Shown here piece by piece: positions 26,636 through 35,686 of a DNA stretch of 64,000 bases. How positions within the stretch are numbered: the stretch's first letter is position 1; every line of letters begins with the position of its first letter. A program made the translations under genes and the position numbers. This DNA comes from Candidatus Zipacnadia bacterium (GTDB taxonomy: Bacteria > Armatimonadota > Zipacnadia > Zipacnadales > UBA5352): the NCBI GenBank assembly GCA_029820945.1, contig JALGUJ010000003.1, positions 1 through 64,000 on the forward strand. The letters run 5' to 3'. The notes under the pieces were generated by a model. The model had not been told where the DNA came from and ran no database searches. It was given only the letters and a program-made list of their open reading frames with translations.

Positions 26636-29392
26636 CTACTCCTGCAGCGGCTCGATCGCGACGTTGTCCAGGTAGAAGATCCCCTCGCCATCGGCGATGC
26701 TGGCGAAGACCACCCGCTCCAGGCGCCGGAACTGCGGAGACGCGTGCGGGACCTGCAGGCTCACCGGCTCCTCTCCCTGCACGGTCACGGTCATGGGCGT
26801 CGCGCCCGGCGCATCCGCGCCCAGCGTGAGCAGCAGCTCGATCGTCACCCAGGTGTCGAAGGGGAGGCGCGCCAGCGCATCCTCCCGCGAGCGCAGCTCT
26901 CCCTCCTCCGTGATGGTCAGCATCGGGCCGCTGAAGTACTCCGTCTCACCCGTGTCTGAGTACTGCCTGGGATCGACGTAGAGCCTCGGTGGCGTCTCGG
27001 CGCTGAGGCGCAGGTCGAAGCTGAGCCGTACCGCGCCCTCATCGTGGTCGAGGGAGTAGTAGATGCGCGGCAGCCAGATGGCCCGCAGGTCGGGCGCGTC
27101 CGAGACCTTCAGGCTGTGCTCTCCGCCGGCCGCCTGCTCATCAGTGACCCTGATGCGCGCCTCGCCATCCTCCATCGCGTCTCCGTGGCGTGGCTTGCGG
27201 CCGACCACGTCGATCTCGAAGTCCTCCACCACGGGCCGCGGCGGCTGCGTGTAGAGCAGCGGCTCCTCGCGCACCACGCCCTCCTCGATGTCCACCGGCC
27301 AGGTTGCCCGCAGATCGTCCTCGTAGCAGCCGATGCGCTCCACCGGGATGGCGTCGAAGCCCAGCGCCCAGCCCGGCGAGTCCTGGGCGAGGCGATAGTC
27401 ATCGGCCTCCGGGTCGATGAACCGGGGCGGGGCCAGCGCCGACCCCTCGTCGAGGCCGTAGGCCATCCACGCCTCCCACGTCCCGAACTCCTCGGCCCCG
27501 TAGCCGAGCGAGACCATCGCGGGGCGTCCGTGCGTCCAGACCAGGTTGCGGGTGATCGCCAGCGAGCCGTCCACCCACTTGGTGCTGCGGTAGACGAGCG
27601 CGCCGTCGATGTCGTGCACCAGGACATTGCTCGCGAAGACGTTGCCGGAGATCGGCGTGTCCCGGATCGGCGCCTGCTCCAGAGCCGCGATAGGTGCGTC
27701 TACCACGATGTTGCCGCGCACGATGTTGTCGCTGCCGCCGTGCAGCATCACGCCGGCGCGGCCCACGCGCGCGATGATGTTGCCCTCGACCGTGGTGCCG
27801 CAGGTGAAGTCGTCCAGGTAGACGCCCCAGGAGTAGTAGGGCGACTGGAAGGTGCGGCTGGTATAAGGGTAGCCGTAGCCGATCGTGTCGAAGATGCGGT
27901 TGTGGCGGATGATGTTGCCCCGCAGCTCGAGGTTGCGCTGGCACATGCGGATGGCGCCGCCGTCACAGGTCTCGAGCATCGTCCGGCGGATGTCGTTGAG
28001 CTCCGCGACGTTGTCCACGCCCTTGATGAAGATGGCATTGCGCGGCGCGTCATGGAGCGTGTTGCGACTCGCCGCGTTCGCCTCGCCCCAGAGGTTGATG
28101 CAGGCGCAGTCCTTGTCGTAGAGCCCGGTGTTGCGTACGTGGTTGTTCTCCGCGGCATTGCGGTCGCCGTAGAGGAAGATGCCGTCCGAGCCGCAGTCAC
28201 TCACGTCGCAGCCCACCACGCGGCACTCGACACAGGGGTCGTTGAAGAGGATATTCTGGCCGCCGCCGGCCACGCCGCCCGAGAAGCCCTCGGCAAGCGT
28301 GACGCGCGGGTTGCCCACCTCCTCATGGGCGCTGGCCACGGCACCGAGGTTGATGCCGACGTTGCCGATGTCGCGCACCGTGCAGCCCAGCACCTCGGAC
28401 TCCCGTGCCCCCGTGAGGACGATGCCGTTCTGGCGCGACTGTTCCACCGTGAGCCCGCGCAGCACGATGTGCTCGACCGGGGCCGGCTGGGGCGCGTCCT
28501 CGGGCAGTGGCGCGTCGTGGCGCCCGCCGCTGAATCCGACCTTGAGGTACTCGTGCGGATACGGCAGCGCGCCGCGAACCTCGATGATCGTGTCCAGCAC
28601 CGGGACCGTGACGTCGCCGTCGGCGGGAGCGGCACCGTCGGGTGGCATGAAGTACAGCCGGTCGGTCTCGTACTCCAGGAACCACTCACCAGGCGCGTCC
28701 AGCGCCCCGAGCAGGTTCTGCACGAAGTACCGGTTCATGCGCTCGAAGTGCCGCCGCACGCGGCGGGTGGTGATGATCCGATGCTCGCGATCGACCTGGG
28801 CGATCGGGGTCAGGGCGAAGTTCCAGCCGCGGCCGAAGACCGTCCAGATCTCGGCCTGCGAGATGTCCTCCCACGCGTCGAACGGAATGTCGCCCTCGGC
28901 GTAGATGAGCTGCTCGAAGGGCCGCGGTGCCTTGTCCCACACGTAGATGAAGCCGCCGGTGCGGGGGTGCTCGGGGTCGAAGTTGGGGTGGCGCGCCAGG
29001 TGCTGGCGCTTACCGCGGTAGAAGAGCTGGTGGAAGCGCGCGCCGCCCAGCCCCTGTGCGGGGAGGTCGGCCACGTAGATGCCGTCGCGCCAGGGCTCCC
29101 AGCCGGTCACCGCGCGGGAGCCGCGGATGACGACCTCCGCGCCGGGAGCGGCCGCGATGGTGGTCGGAGCGTCGGCGCTCCCGCTGTGCTCGGGCGTGAG
29201 GCGAAGCGGCTCGGGCAGGGCGTACACGCCCGCGCCGATGAGGAGCGTACCGCCCGGCCGCAACTGCGCGGCCGCCTCGCAGACCGCTGCGCCCGAGGCG
29301 AGGGGATCCTCGGCCACGGACTCAACTCGACGTTCAACGGCGTGTGCCACGCATGCTACCAGCAGGAGCACGATCAGCAGTGCCGCCCGCAT
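26636..29392 (-). CDS. Secreted right-handed parallel beta-helix protein (pectate-lyase-like) with C-terminal concanavalin-like region
   Basis: Signal MRAALLIVLLLVACVAHA; repeated NxxxxN/GGSDNIVRGNIVVDAP, EGNIIARVGRAGVMLHGG coils; C-term WVTIELLLTLGADAPGATPMTVTVQGEEPVSL. Confidence 0.85.
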   Translation of the reverse strand: MRAALLIVLLLVACVAHAVERRVESVAEDPLASGAAVCEAAAQLRPGGTLLIGAGVYALPEPLRLTPEHSGSADAPTTIAAAPGAEVVIRGSRAVTGWEPWRDGIYVADLPAQGLGGARFHQLFYRGKRQHLARHPNFDPEHPRTGGFIYVWDKAPRPFEQLIYAEGDIPFDAWEDISQAEIWTVFGRGWNFALTPIAQVDREHRIITTRRVRRHFERMNRYFVQNLLGALDAPGEWFLEYETDRLYFMPPDGAAPADGDVTVPVLDTIIEVRGALPYPHEYLKVGFSGGRHDAPLPEDAPQPAPVEHIVLRGLTVEQSRQNGIVLTGARESEVLGCTVRDIGNVGINLGAVASAHEEVGNPRVTLAEGFSGGVAGGGQNILFNDPCVECRVVGCDVSDCGSDGIFLYGDRNAAENNHVRNTGLYDKDCACINLWGEANAASRNTLHDAPRNAIFIKGVDNVAELNDIRRTMLETCDGGAIRMCQRNLELRGNIIRHNRIFDTIGYGYPYTSRTFQSPYYSWGVYLDDFTCGTTVEGNIIARVGRAGVMLHGGSDNIVRGNIVVDAPIAALEQAPIRDTPISGNVFASNVLVHDIDGALVYRSTKWVDGSLAITRNLVWTHGRPAMVSLGYGAEEFGTWEAWMAYGLDEGSALAPPRFIDPEADDYRLAQDSPGWALGFDAIPVERIGCYEDDLRATWPVDIEEGVVREEPLLYTQPPRPVVEDFEIDVVGRKPRHGDAMEDGEARIRVTDEQAAGGEHSLKVSDAPDLRAIWLPRIYYSLDHDEGAVRLSFDLRLSAETPPRLYVDPRQYSDTGETEYFSGPMLTITEEGELRSREDALARLPFDTWVTIELLLTLGADAPGATPMTVTVQGEEPVSLQVPHASPQFRRLERVVFASIADGEGIFYLDNVAIEPLQE

Positions 29393-29416
29393 GGTCGTCT
29401 CACCTCTCGAGGGTCG

Positions 29417-30475
29417 CTACCCTGCCGCCTGCTGCCGGGCGCGCTGGAGAATCGGGTAGTAGATCTGGTAGATTCGCTCCAGAGTGGCCGGGATGTCGAT
29501 GCCGAACTGACATGAGGCGGCGCACTCCTCGCGCAGCTCGCAGGTCGCGCACTGCTCGATGGCCTGCAGGTCGCGGTCCCAGCCGCGCTCGAGGGCCTCC
29601 TCGATCCCGTGGCGCTGGTAGAGCAGGTCCATGATCATCAGGCGGCTGATCTCCACGCCCTTGGGGCACTCGTGGTGGCGGTAGCAGAGCCGGCAGTAGT
29701 GGGGGAGGCGCGCCAGGCGCATCTCGTCGAGGATCCGGTGTTCCTCCTCGCTCAGCGGCTCGAACGGCTCGCCCAGCGCGGCGTTCGCCTCGATCTCGAA
29801 ACGCCGCCACATGCCGGGGACGGCGGTGTGTACGCCCTCCTGCGAGAGCACCCAGCGTAGCGCCAGGTCGGCGTGGGCGGCGAGCAGGCATCCGCCCAGC
29901 GGCTTGAGCACGGCGACCCCGATGTTGTCCCGACTGGCTCTGGGCAGCACTTCATCCACCATCCGGCGGTTAACGTAGTTGAGCATGATGAGCACGACGT
30001 CCACCAGGCCGGTCTCGAGGCCGGACATGATGACGTCGGGGTTATGGCCGGTGATTCCGATGAAGCGGATCTTGCCCGCATCGCGCGCTTCGTCCAGCGC
30101 CTCGAAGGCGCCGCCGGGCGCCAGGCACTCGTCCAGGTCCTGCGGCTGGTGCAGCTCGTGGCACTGGTAGACGTCGATGTAGTCGGTGCCCAGGGTCTGG
30201 AGGCTGGTATCGATCGCCTCTGCCATCTCCTCCCTGGTGTGCGACAGGTCTCGGGAGCAGATGATCACCTCATCGCGCCGCCCCTGGATCGCCTCGCCAA
30301 GGCGCTCCTCGCACCTTGTGTAGGCGCGGGCGGCGTCGAAGTAGTTGATTCCCAGGTCCATGCCGAGGCGGTACAGCTCCACCGCCTCCTCGCGTCGCGG
30401 CCGGCGGATGGGGATGCCGCCGAAGCCGATGACCGATACCTCGAGTCCGGTACGTCCGAGTGTGCGCGTCTGCAT
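29417..30475 (-). CDS. Aldo/keto reductase with C-terminal Cys-rich Fe-S-like domain
   Basis: MQTRTLGRTGLEVSVIGFGGIPIRRPRREEAVELYRLGMDLGINYFDAARAYTRCEERLGEAI; C-terminal Cys clusters YCRLCYRHHECPKGVEIS and CATCELREECAASCQFGIDIP. Confidence 0.9.
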   Translation of the reverse strand: MQTRTLGRTGLEVSVIGFGGIPIRRPRREEAVELYRLGMDLGINYFDAARAYTRCEERLGEAIQGRRDEVIICSRDLSHTREEMAEAIDTSLQTLGTDYIDVYQCHELHQPQDLDECLAPGGAFEALDEARDAGKIRFIGITGHNPDVIMSGLETGLVDVVLIMLNYVNRRMVDEVLPRASRDNIGVAVLKPLGGCLLAAHADLALRWVLSQEGVHTAVPGMWRRFEIEANAALGEPFEPLSEEEHRILDEMRLARLPHYCRLCYRHHECPKGVEISRLMIMDLLYQRHGIEEALERGWDRDLQAIEQCATCELREECAASCQFGIDIPATLERIYQIYYPILQRARQQAAG

Positions 30476-30546
30476 TCGTTCGTGTCCTCTCTGTCCCAGC
30501 GCGCGGTGCGCGCTGTTCGCCTGTGTGAGTGTCACAATGTTCGGTG

Positions 30547-33500
30547 CTATGGTGCCACCTCCACGAGCATGCCGTCACCTGTGCCGAGCGCGATTGCGTT
30601 CCCGGCATCGGCCGCCATTGCGCTTATGCGCGAGCCCAGGTCCACGCCCTTGACGACGTCGCCCGTGGGGCTGAGATGATACGCGTGCCCGCTTTCGAGG
30701 CCAACCATGAGCCCGCTCGGTACGACCTGCAGGCCCGTGATCGCAGCACCGAACCTGCGCGAGTAGAGCACCTCGCCGGCGGCGGAGATGCACACAACCC
30801 ATCCGTTCGCCATGCCGGCCACGACCTCCACGCCGTCGGCCGGGGCGAAGTCGCCGACCGCCACGTCGCGGATGAAGTGACTGCGTGGCCTGGCCGGTCC
30901 GAAGGCGCGCTGCCAGCGCACGGTGCTGCCGTCGGCCGTGAAGGCGCGGACGTCATTCCAGTGTCCCGTGTGAGCGACGACGACCTCCTGCACACCGTCG
31001 CCGTCCAGGTCAACGGCGTGCAGCGAGCCGATGCCCTTCTGCATCCACGCCTGCATGCGCGTGGCGCCCTCGGCGACGGCGGTGTAGGCGCCATTGGTGA
31101 CAAGCGTGCGGTCCGCGTCCAGTACCGAGACATTGGAGTATCCCGCGACGTGCTTTCCCACCAGCACCCTCGGCCCCTCTGGGTGCTGCAGCAGTGCCAG
31201 CTCCCGCACGTCGCCCCACTGAATGGGCACTCGGGCCAGCAGTTCGCCACCAAGCGACCAGTACTCGACCGTGCTGGGCCGGCCGACCACGATCTCAAGC
31301 TCGCCCGCGCCGGTCACATCCGCGACCATCAGCGAGAGAATCCCCGGCTTCCGCTGCGGGTCCGTGAACCACGGGGCCTCGTAGCGGTCCCCCACCTTGA
31401 ATGTCTCTGAGACGTGCGACGGGCGCTCCCACACCAGATCGCCGCCGGCGTCCCACGCGCGGAGCATGTCGTCATCCCCACCGCCGACCACGCGCACCTC
31501 GCCGGGAGCATCAGGCGGCAGTGCCTCCAGCGCGTTGAGCTTCGCGGGCAGCTCCAGGCTCCGGAACGGCGCCTCCTGGCCGTGGCGCACAAGATGCAGG
31601 GCGGGCTGCTCGGTAGCCGCCCAGAGCACCTCGCCCGCCTGCAGGACATGGGTGACCGGCGCGCCGAGATCGACCTGCCACTCGGGCTCGAGCTCCTCGA
31701 GCGCGGCGACCTGCGGCGGCTCGGGGGCCGCCGGAGGCTCAAGACGCTCCTCGAGCGACGAGAGCGCGGCCTCGATCCGCCCGGCGACATCCTCCCGCGG
31801 TGTCGCGCCCTCAATGACGTGAGTGCCCGGCGGGATGCGCAGCGTCACCAACACCGCATCATGTGGACGGTCCACCTCCGCCCCATCCAGCGTCGGTCGT
31901 GCATCCTCGGAAAGAGCCAGCGCAAGCTGCAGCTCCTCGTCGGCCTGCAGGTGCACGGTGCGGTCCTCCAGCCGCCACACGAGCGAGACGGGCCTCGTGG
32001 CGTCAACCAGCACCCGCTCGCCGGTGAGCGAGCTCCCCCCCATGAGGCAGATGACGTCCGGGCCGATCAGGGAGAGCGCGCCGCGGAGCTCCAGGCCGCC
32101 TTCATCGGCCGCAGCGGTCATGAAGGGCCCCGCGCCCACGACGCCGCGCAGGTCTCCGGTGATCAGCGCCGCGCTCTCCCCGACCGGCAGCATCCCGATG
32201 CGGAACTGGCGCGCGCTCTCCTCATGGTAGATGACGTTCACGAACCCGAGCGTTTCGTCCTGCGCCAGCTCCACGTTGCGCTGCTGGTTGAGGATGCCGC
32301 CTTCGATCGAGGTCATCGCCGGTTGCGCGCACACAAATGTGGCGTGCATCCCGCCGGCGTTCTGGCCGCCGAACACGCCGTCGGGCGCGAGGATGCCCGG
32401 TCCCATGGGCCTCCAGCGGCAGGTGACCTCGAACTCACCGGGCTCGCGCGCGGTCACGGCGTCGGCCACGATCGCGAACTCGTCGTCCACCCACAGGAGG
32501 TCGCGACGCCACGAGGAGAACGCCTCGTCGGGGACCGTGCTGCGCACCCACGCAATGCCGTCGAGCGCGACGGCCGCGTCAAGGCGCGCGGCCTTCGGCA
32601 CCCGGAGTTCGCTCATGCCGTCGCGCAGGATGGTGACCATATTCTCGTAGCCGTCCAGCGCGAACCGGTCGGTGAACCGCAGGTACTTGATGGACGAGAC
32701 GTGGTGGGGGTTGCGCCCGCCGCCATCGAAGCCGTCCAGCAGCAGATAGCCGTCATCGGGGCCGAGGCCGGTCCGGTAGCTGAGGAATTGGTAGCCCTCC
32801 GCCGCAGTGAAGGGCGCGCCGACGCGATCGGCGTGCGGCTGAGCCAACGGCATCACGGAGATGCGCCCTATCAGGTCACTCGGCGGGGCGACCTCGATCT
32901 GCGGCCCCGGCCACCATGACTGGCCGATGCGGAAGCGGTCCATGTCGAAGCCGGCCTGCCGCACCAGCCAGGCGTAGCGGCCGTCATCGAGCAGCCAGCT
33001 CGCGCGGTGCATCAGGCTCAGCGTCTGGCAGCGATTGCTCTGTTCGTGCGCGCGGCCCGTCCATAGCATCTCCTGTGAGCTCATCATGGTGCGCGCGTTG
33101 CCGCTGTCCACGTACGTCTGTGGATCGGCCAGATGCCAGTACTCCAGCACCGGCTCGATCGAGGTGTTCACCCAGCCCAGGGTGTCCAGCTCCCCCCAGG
33201 TGGGATGTTGCAGCCACCAACTGAAGGCATCGCGCACGTTCTGGAGGCGGGTCTGCCACCGGGGAGCGGGGTAGTACTTGGCGAAGTAGCGGCTCCCCGT
33301 GTAGATGCAGAGCAGGTCGTAGGAGCCGTGGCGGCTGGTGCCGCGCGGCGGTGAGTAGTCGTCCTCGGCGTCGATGAAGTCCTGATGCGCGCGCAGCTCA
33401 TTCGTGATGCGCAGCCGCGTCTCGTCGTCGAGCAGCGGGCTCTCCTCGACCAGGTCCCAGATCATATCCATGACGTGCGCGCGGTAGTGGTAGTTCTCAA

Positions 33501-34809
33501 CCAGCGGGTGCAGCATCGAGTAGAACGCCTCGCTGGTCCGCACCTCGACGGGGACGTCCTCGGGGTCGGGGAGAGCGAGTCGAACGAACTCGCGAAGGTA
33601 CTCCTCCTCCCCGGTCATGTAGTAGAGGGCGGCCTGGATGGAGATGGGGTTCCAGCCGAAGTAAGTCGTGGGGGCGTAGCCGTAGCCCGTGCCGTCGGGG
33701 CGCTCGCGGTAGCTGTCACGCCAGCCGTAGACGGTCTCGCCGATCTGCGGCGGCTCCAGGCCCTCGCCCAGCTCGATCTCCATCAGCCAGCCGAGGCTGA
33801 GATCGCCGTCGTCGGGAAGCAGCTCCGCAAGCCGCCGCGCGGCCTTCAGGACGCCCTCATCGTCGCTGCCGCCGACCAGGATGACGTTGTGGCCGGTGGC
33901 GTAGGGGTTGTGCAGGGAGCGGACGACGAAGCCGCCGGCCCCGGGGTACTTGAGGTCGAGGTACGTATAGTACTCGCGGTAGAGCTCGTGCATGAAGCGG
34001 GAGGTCGCCATGTTGCCCAGGACGATGACCGGCCGCTGCGCCAGCACCTCCTGGCAGGCCTCGGCGTCGCCGAGCACCGGCAGCTCACAGCCCGCCGCCC
34101 GGCGCACGGCCTCCTGGATCGCGGCGACCGCCTCCTCGTAGCGGCCGGCCCGCGGCGCCACGATCGCGGCAACCGGGTCTCCCTGGTTCACCAGCGGCGT
34201 CACGATGCACAGATCCTTAAGCTGGGTGTAGGGCCGGTGGCCCTCATCCCCGGCGACGAGCCGGACGGCGTCCACGAAGAACACGTAGGTGCCGGTGTCG
34301 CCCTCTGGCGGTCGCCACGCGAGCTTGAGGCGCGCCGGATGGCCCTCCACCGGCTCGAGCCCACCCAGTCCCACGCTGAGCTCATTCCAGGCCCCCGGCT
34401 GCGGCTGCCTGAGGGCGCCTGCACTGACCCTCTCGTCGCCCTGATACAGTGACAGATTGACCGTGCCCGGAGGCATGTCGGCCGCCTCGGGCGGCACCCA
34501 GACCTGCATCTGCAGCAGGGGGAACTCGAGGGCCGACGCGTCCAACGGCAGGTCCAGCGCGAGGGCGGGCCACCAGGGGTTCTGCGGATCGAATGTGACC
34601 TCCACGCGCAGCGACTGCTCTCCCTCCGCAACGACCTCCGTGCTCGATCCTGTGGTCAGACAGACGTCCCCGCCATCTCCCCACGCGGCGAAGGCACTCG
34701 CCTCCCGGCCGTCAGGGATCAGCACGCGCGTCTCTTGAGCCATCGCCTCGGATGGTGCTGTGAGTACCACGAGCAAGCAGATCAGGAGCACAGTGGATGG
34801 CAACTGCAT
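30547..34809 (-). CDS. Very large secreted carbohydrate-active protein: beta-rich N-term, alpha/alpha-toroid and heparinase II/III-like middle, C-terminal propeller-like repeats
   Basis: Signal MQLPSTVLLICLLVVLTAPSEAMAQ; VILVGGSDDEGVLKAARRLAELLP; SFDxxxHH-like FDGGGRNPHHVSSIKYLRF; C-term HAVDLDGDGVQEVVVAHTGHWNDVRAFTADGSTVRWQRAFG and VGGGDDDMLRAWDAGGDLVWE repeats. Confidence 0.7.
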   Translation of the reverse strand: MQLPSTVLLICLLVVLTAPSEAMAQETRVLIPDGREASAFAAWGDGGDVCLTTGSSTEVVAEGEQSLRVEVTFDPQNPWWPALALDLPLDASALEFPLLQMQVWVPPEAADMPPGTVNLSLYQGDERVSAGALRQPQPGAWNELSVGLGGLEPVEGHPARLKLAWRPPEGDTGTYVFFVDAVRLVAGDEGHRPYTQLKDLCIVTPLVNQGDPVAAIVAPRAGRYEEAVAAIQEAVRRAAGCELPVLGDAEACQEVLAQRPVIVLGNMATSRFMHELYREYYTYLDLKYPGAGGFVVRSLHNPYATGHNVILVGGSDDEGVLKAARRLAELLPDDGDLSLGWLMEIELGEGLEPPQIGETVYGWRDSYRERPDGTGYGYAPTTYFGWNPISIQAALYYMTGEEEYLREFVRLALPDPEDVPVEVRTSEAFYSMLHPLVENYHYRAHVMDMIWDLVEESPLLDDETRLRITNELRAHQDFIDAEDDYSPPRGTSRHGSYDLLCIYTGSRYFAKYYPAPRWQTRLQNVRDAFSWWLQHPTWGELDTLGWVNTSIEPVLEYWHLADPQTYVDSGNARTMMSSQEMLWTGRAHEQSNRCQTLSLMHRASWLLDDGRYAWLVRQAGFDMDRFRIGQSWWPGPQIEVAPPSDLIGRISVMPLAQPHADRVGAPFTAAEGYQFLSYRTGLGPDDGYLLLDGFDGGGRNPHHVSSIKYLRFTDRFALDGYENMVTILRDGMSELRVPKAARLDAAVALDGIAWVRSTVPDEAFSSWRRDLLWVDDEFAIVADAVTAREPGEFEVTCRWRPMGPGILAPDGVFGGQNAGGMHATFVCAQPAMTSIEGGILNQQRNVELAQDETLGFVNVIYHEESARQFRIGMLPVGESAALITGDLRGVVGAGPFMTAAADEGGLELRGALSLIGPDVICLMGGSSLTGERVLVDATRPVSLVWRLEDRTVHLQADEELQLALALSEDARPTLDGAEVDRPHDAVLVTLRIPPGTHVIEGATPREDVAGRIEAALSSLEERLEPPAAPEPPQVAALEELEPEWQVDLGAPVTHVLQAGEVLWAATEQPALHLVRHGQEAPFRSLELPAKLNALEALPPDAPGEVRVVGGGDDDMLRAWDAGGDLVWERPSHVSETFKVGDRYEAPWFTDPQRKPGILSLMVADVTGAGELEIVVGRPSTVEYWSLGGELLARVPIQWGDVRELALLQHPEGPRVLVGKHVAGYSNVSVLDADRTLVTNGAYTAVAEGATRMQAWMQKGIGSLHAVDLDGDGVQEVVVAHTGHWNDVRAFTADGSTVRWQRAFGPARPRSHFIRDVAVGDFAPADGVEVVAGMANGWVVCISAAGEVLYSRRFGAAITGLQVVPSGLMVGLESGHAYHLSPTGDVVKGVDLGSRISAMAADAGNAIALGTGDGMLVEVAP

Positions 34810-35059
34810 GGCGCGGCACCTCCAATGACTCACGTGCAGCTCACGTCTGTGGCTTCGCCCGCCGAGCGCCCGAGGCCTCCCGCGCGCATCAAGCGGCCGA
34901 CTAAGCCAACCCCGCGGCCCTTCCCGCCTGCACGAGGCGTGCCGGGAGGAATGACGCAAGCCCGCGTGGAATATCAGTCCGACGCGTGCTGGGCGGCCGC
35001 GCAGCGTGGCGAAGCGGCGCGCGGTCAACCCGAAGGACCGCCGCACAAGGCGCCCCAAT

Positions 35060-35680
35060 ATGCCACAGAGCAAACAGGTACCCGACCCGACATTGCTGCG
35101 CATCTGCAGATACCTGCGCATCCTTGAGCGCGCTGAGGAGCCCACCATCTCCTCGGCGGCCATCGCGGAAGCGGCCGGCGTCAACGCCGCGCAGGTGCGC
35201 AAGGACCTCTCGTTCTTCGGCGAGTTCGGCCAGCCCGGCGTGGGCTATGACGTCGAGCAGCTTCACGCCTCGCTCAAGCAGTTGATGGGGCTCGACCGCG
35301 AGCGGGAGGTCGTCGTGGTCGGCGCGGGCGCGCTGGGCTCGGCGCTGATCAACTACCCCGGCTTCCGGGAGCGCGGCTTCCGGGTCGTCGCGGTCTTCGA
35401 CAACAACCCGGCGAAGGTCGGACACCGGCTCCGCGGCTACGAGGTCATTGCCTTCGACCGCCTGGCCGACACCATCGCCGACGAGCATGTGAGCATCGGG
35501 ATCATCGCCGTGCCGCGCGCCGCTGCGCAGGACGTCGCTGATGCGCTTATTGGCGCGGGCGTGATGGGGATCCTCAACTTCGCTCCGATCACGCTGAAGG
35601 TCCCCGACGAGGTCACCGTGCGCAACGTGGACCTGACCCTCCAGCTCGAGACCCTCTCCTACCACCTCGAGGTGGACTGA
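35060..35680 (+). CDS. rex: Redox-sensing transcriptional repressor Rex
   Basis: ICRYLRILERAEEPTISSAAIAEAAGVNAAQVRKDLSFFGEFGQPGVGYDVEQLHASLKQLMGLDREREVVVVGAGALGSALINYPGFRERGFRVVAVFDNNPAKVG is a canonical Rex wHTH plus NAD(H) Rossmann signature. Alternative start at 35006. Confidence 0.95.
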   Translation: MPQSKQVPDPTLLRICRYLRILERAEEPTISSAAIAEAAGVNAAQVRKDLSFFGEFGQPGVGYDVEQLHASLKQLMGLDREREVVVVGAGALGSALINYPGFRERGFRVVAVFDNNPAKVGHRLRGYEVIAFDRLADTIADEHVSIGIIAVPRAAAQDVADALIGAGVMGILNFAPITLKVPDEVTVRNVDLTLQLETLSYHLEVD

Positions 35681-35686
35681 CCGGCC

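Noticed and set aside
27044-29515. 823-aa plus-strand ORF antisense to the beta-helix protein
   Set aside because: Antisense open frame caused by high GC3; V/A/D/H/R-rich without recognisable domains.
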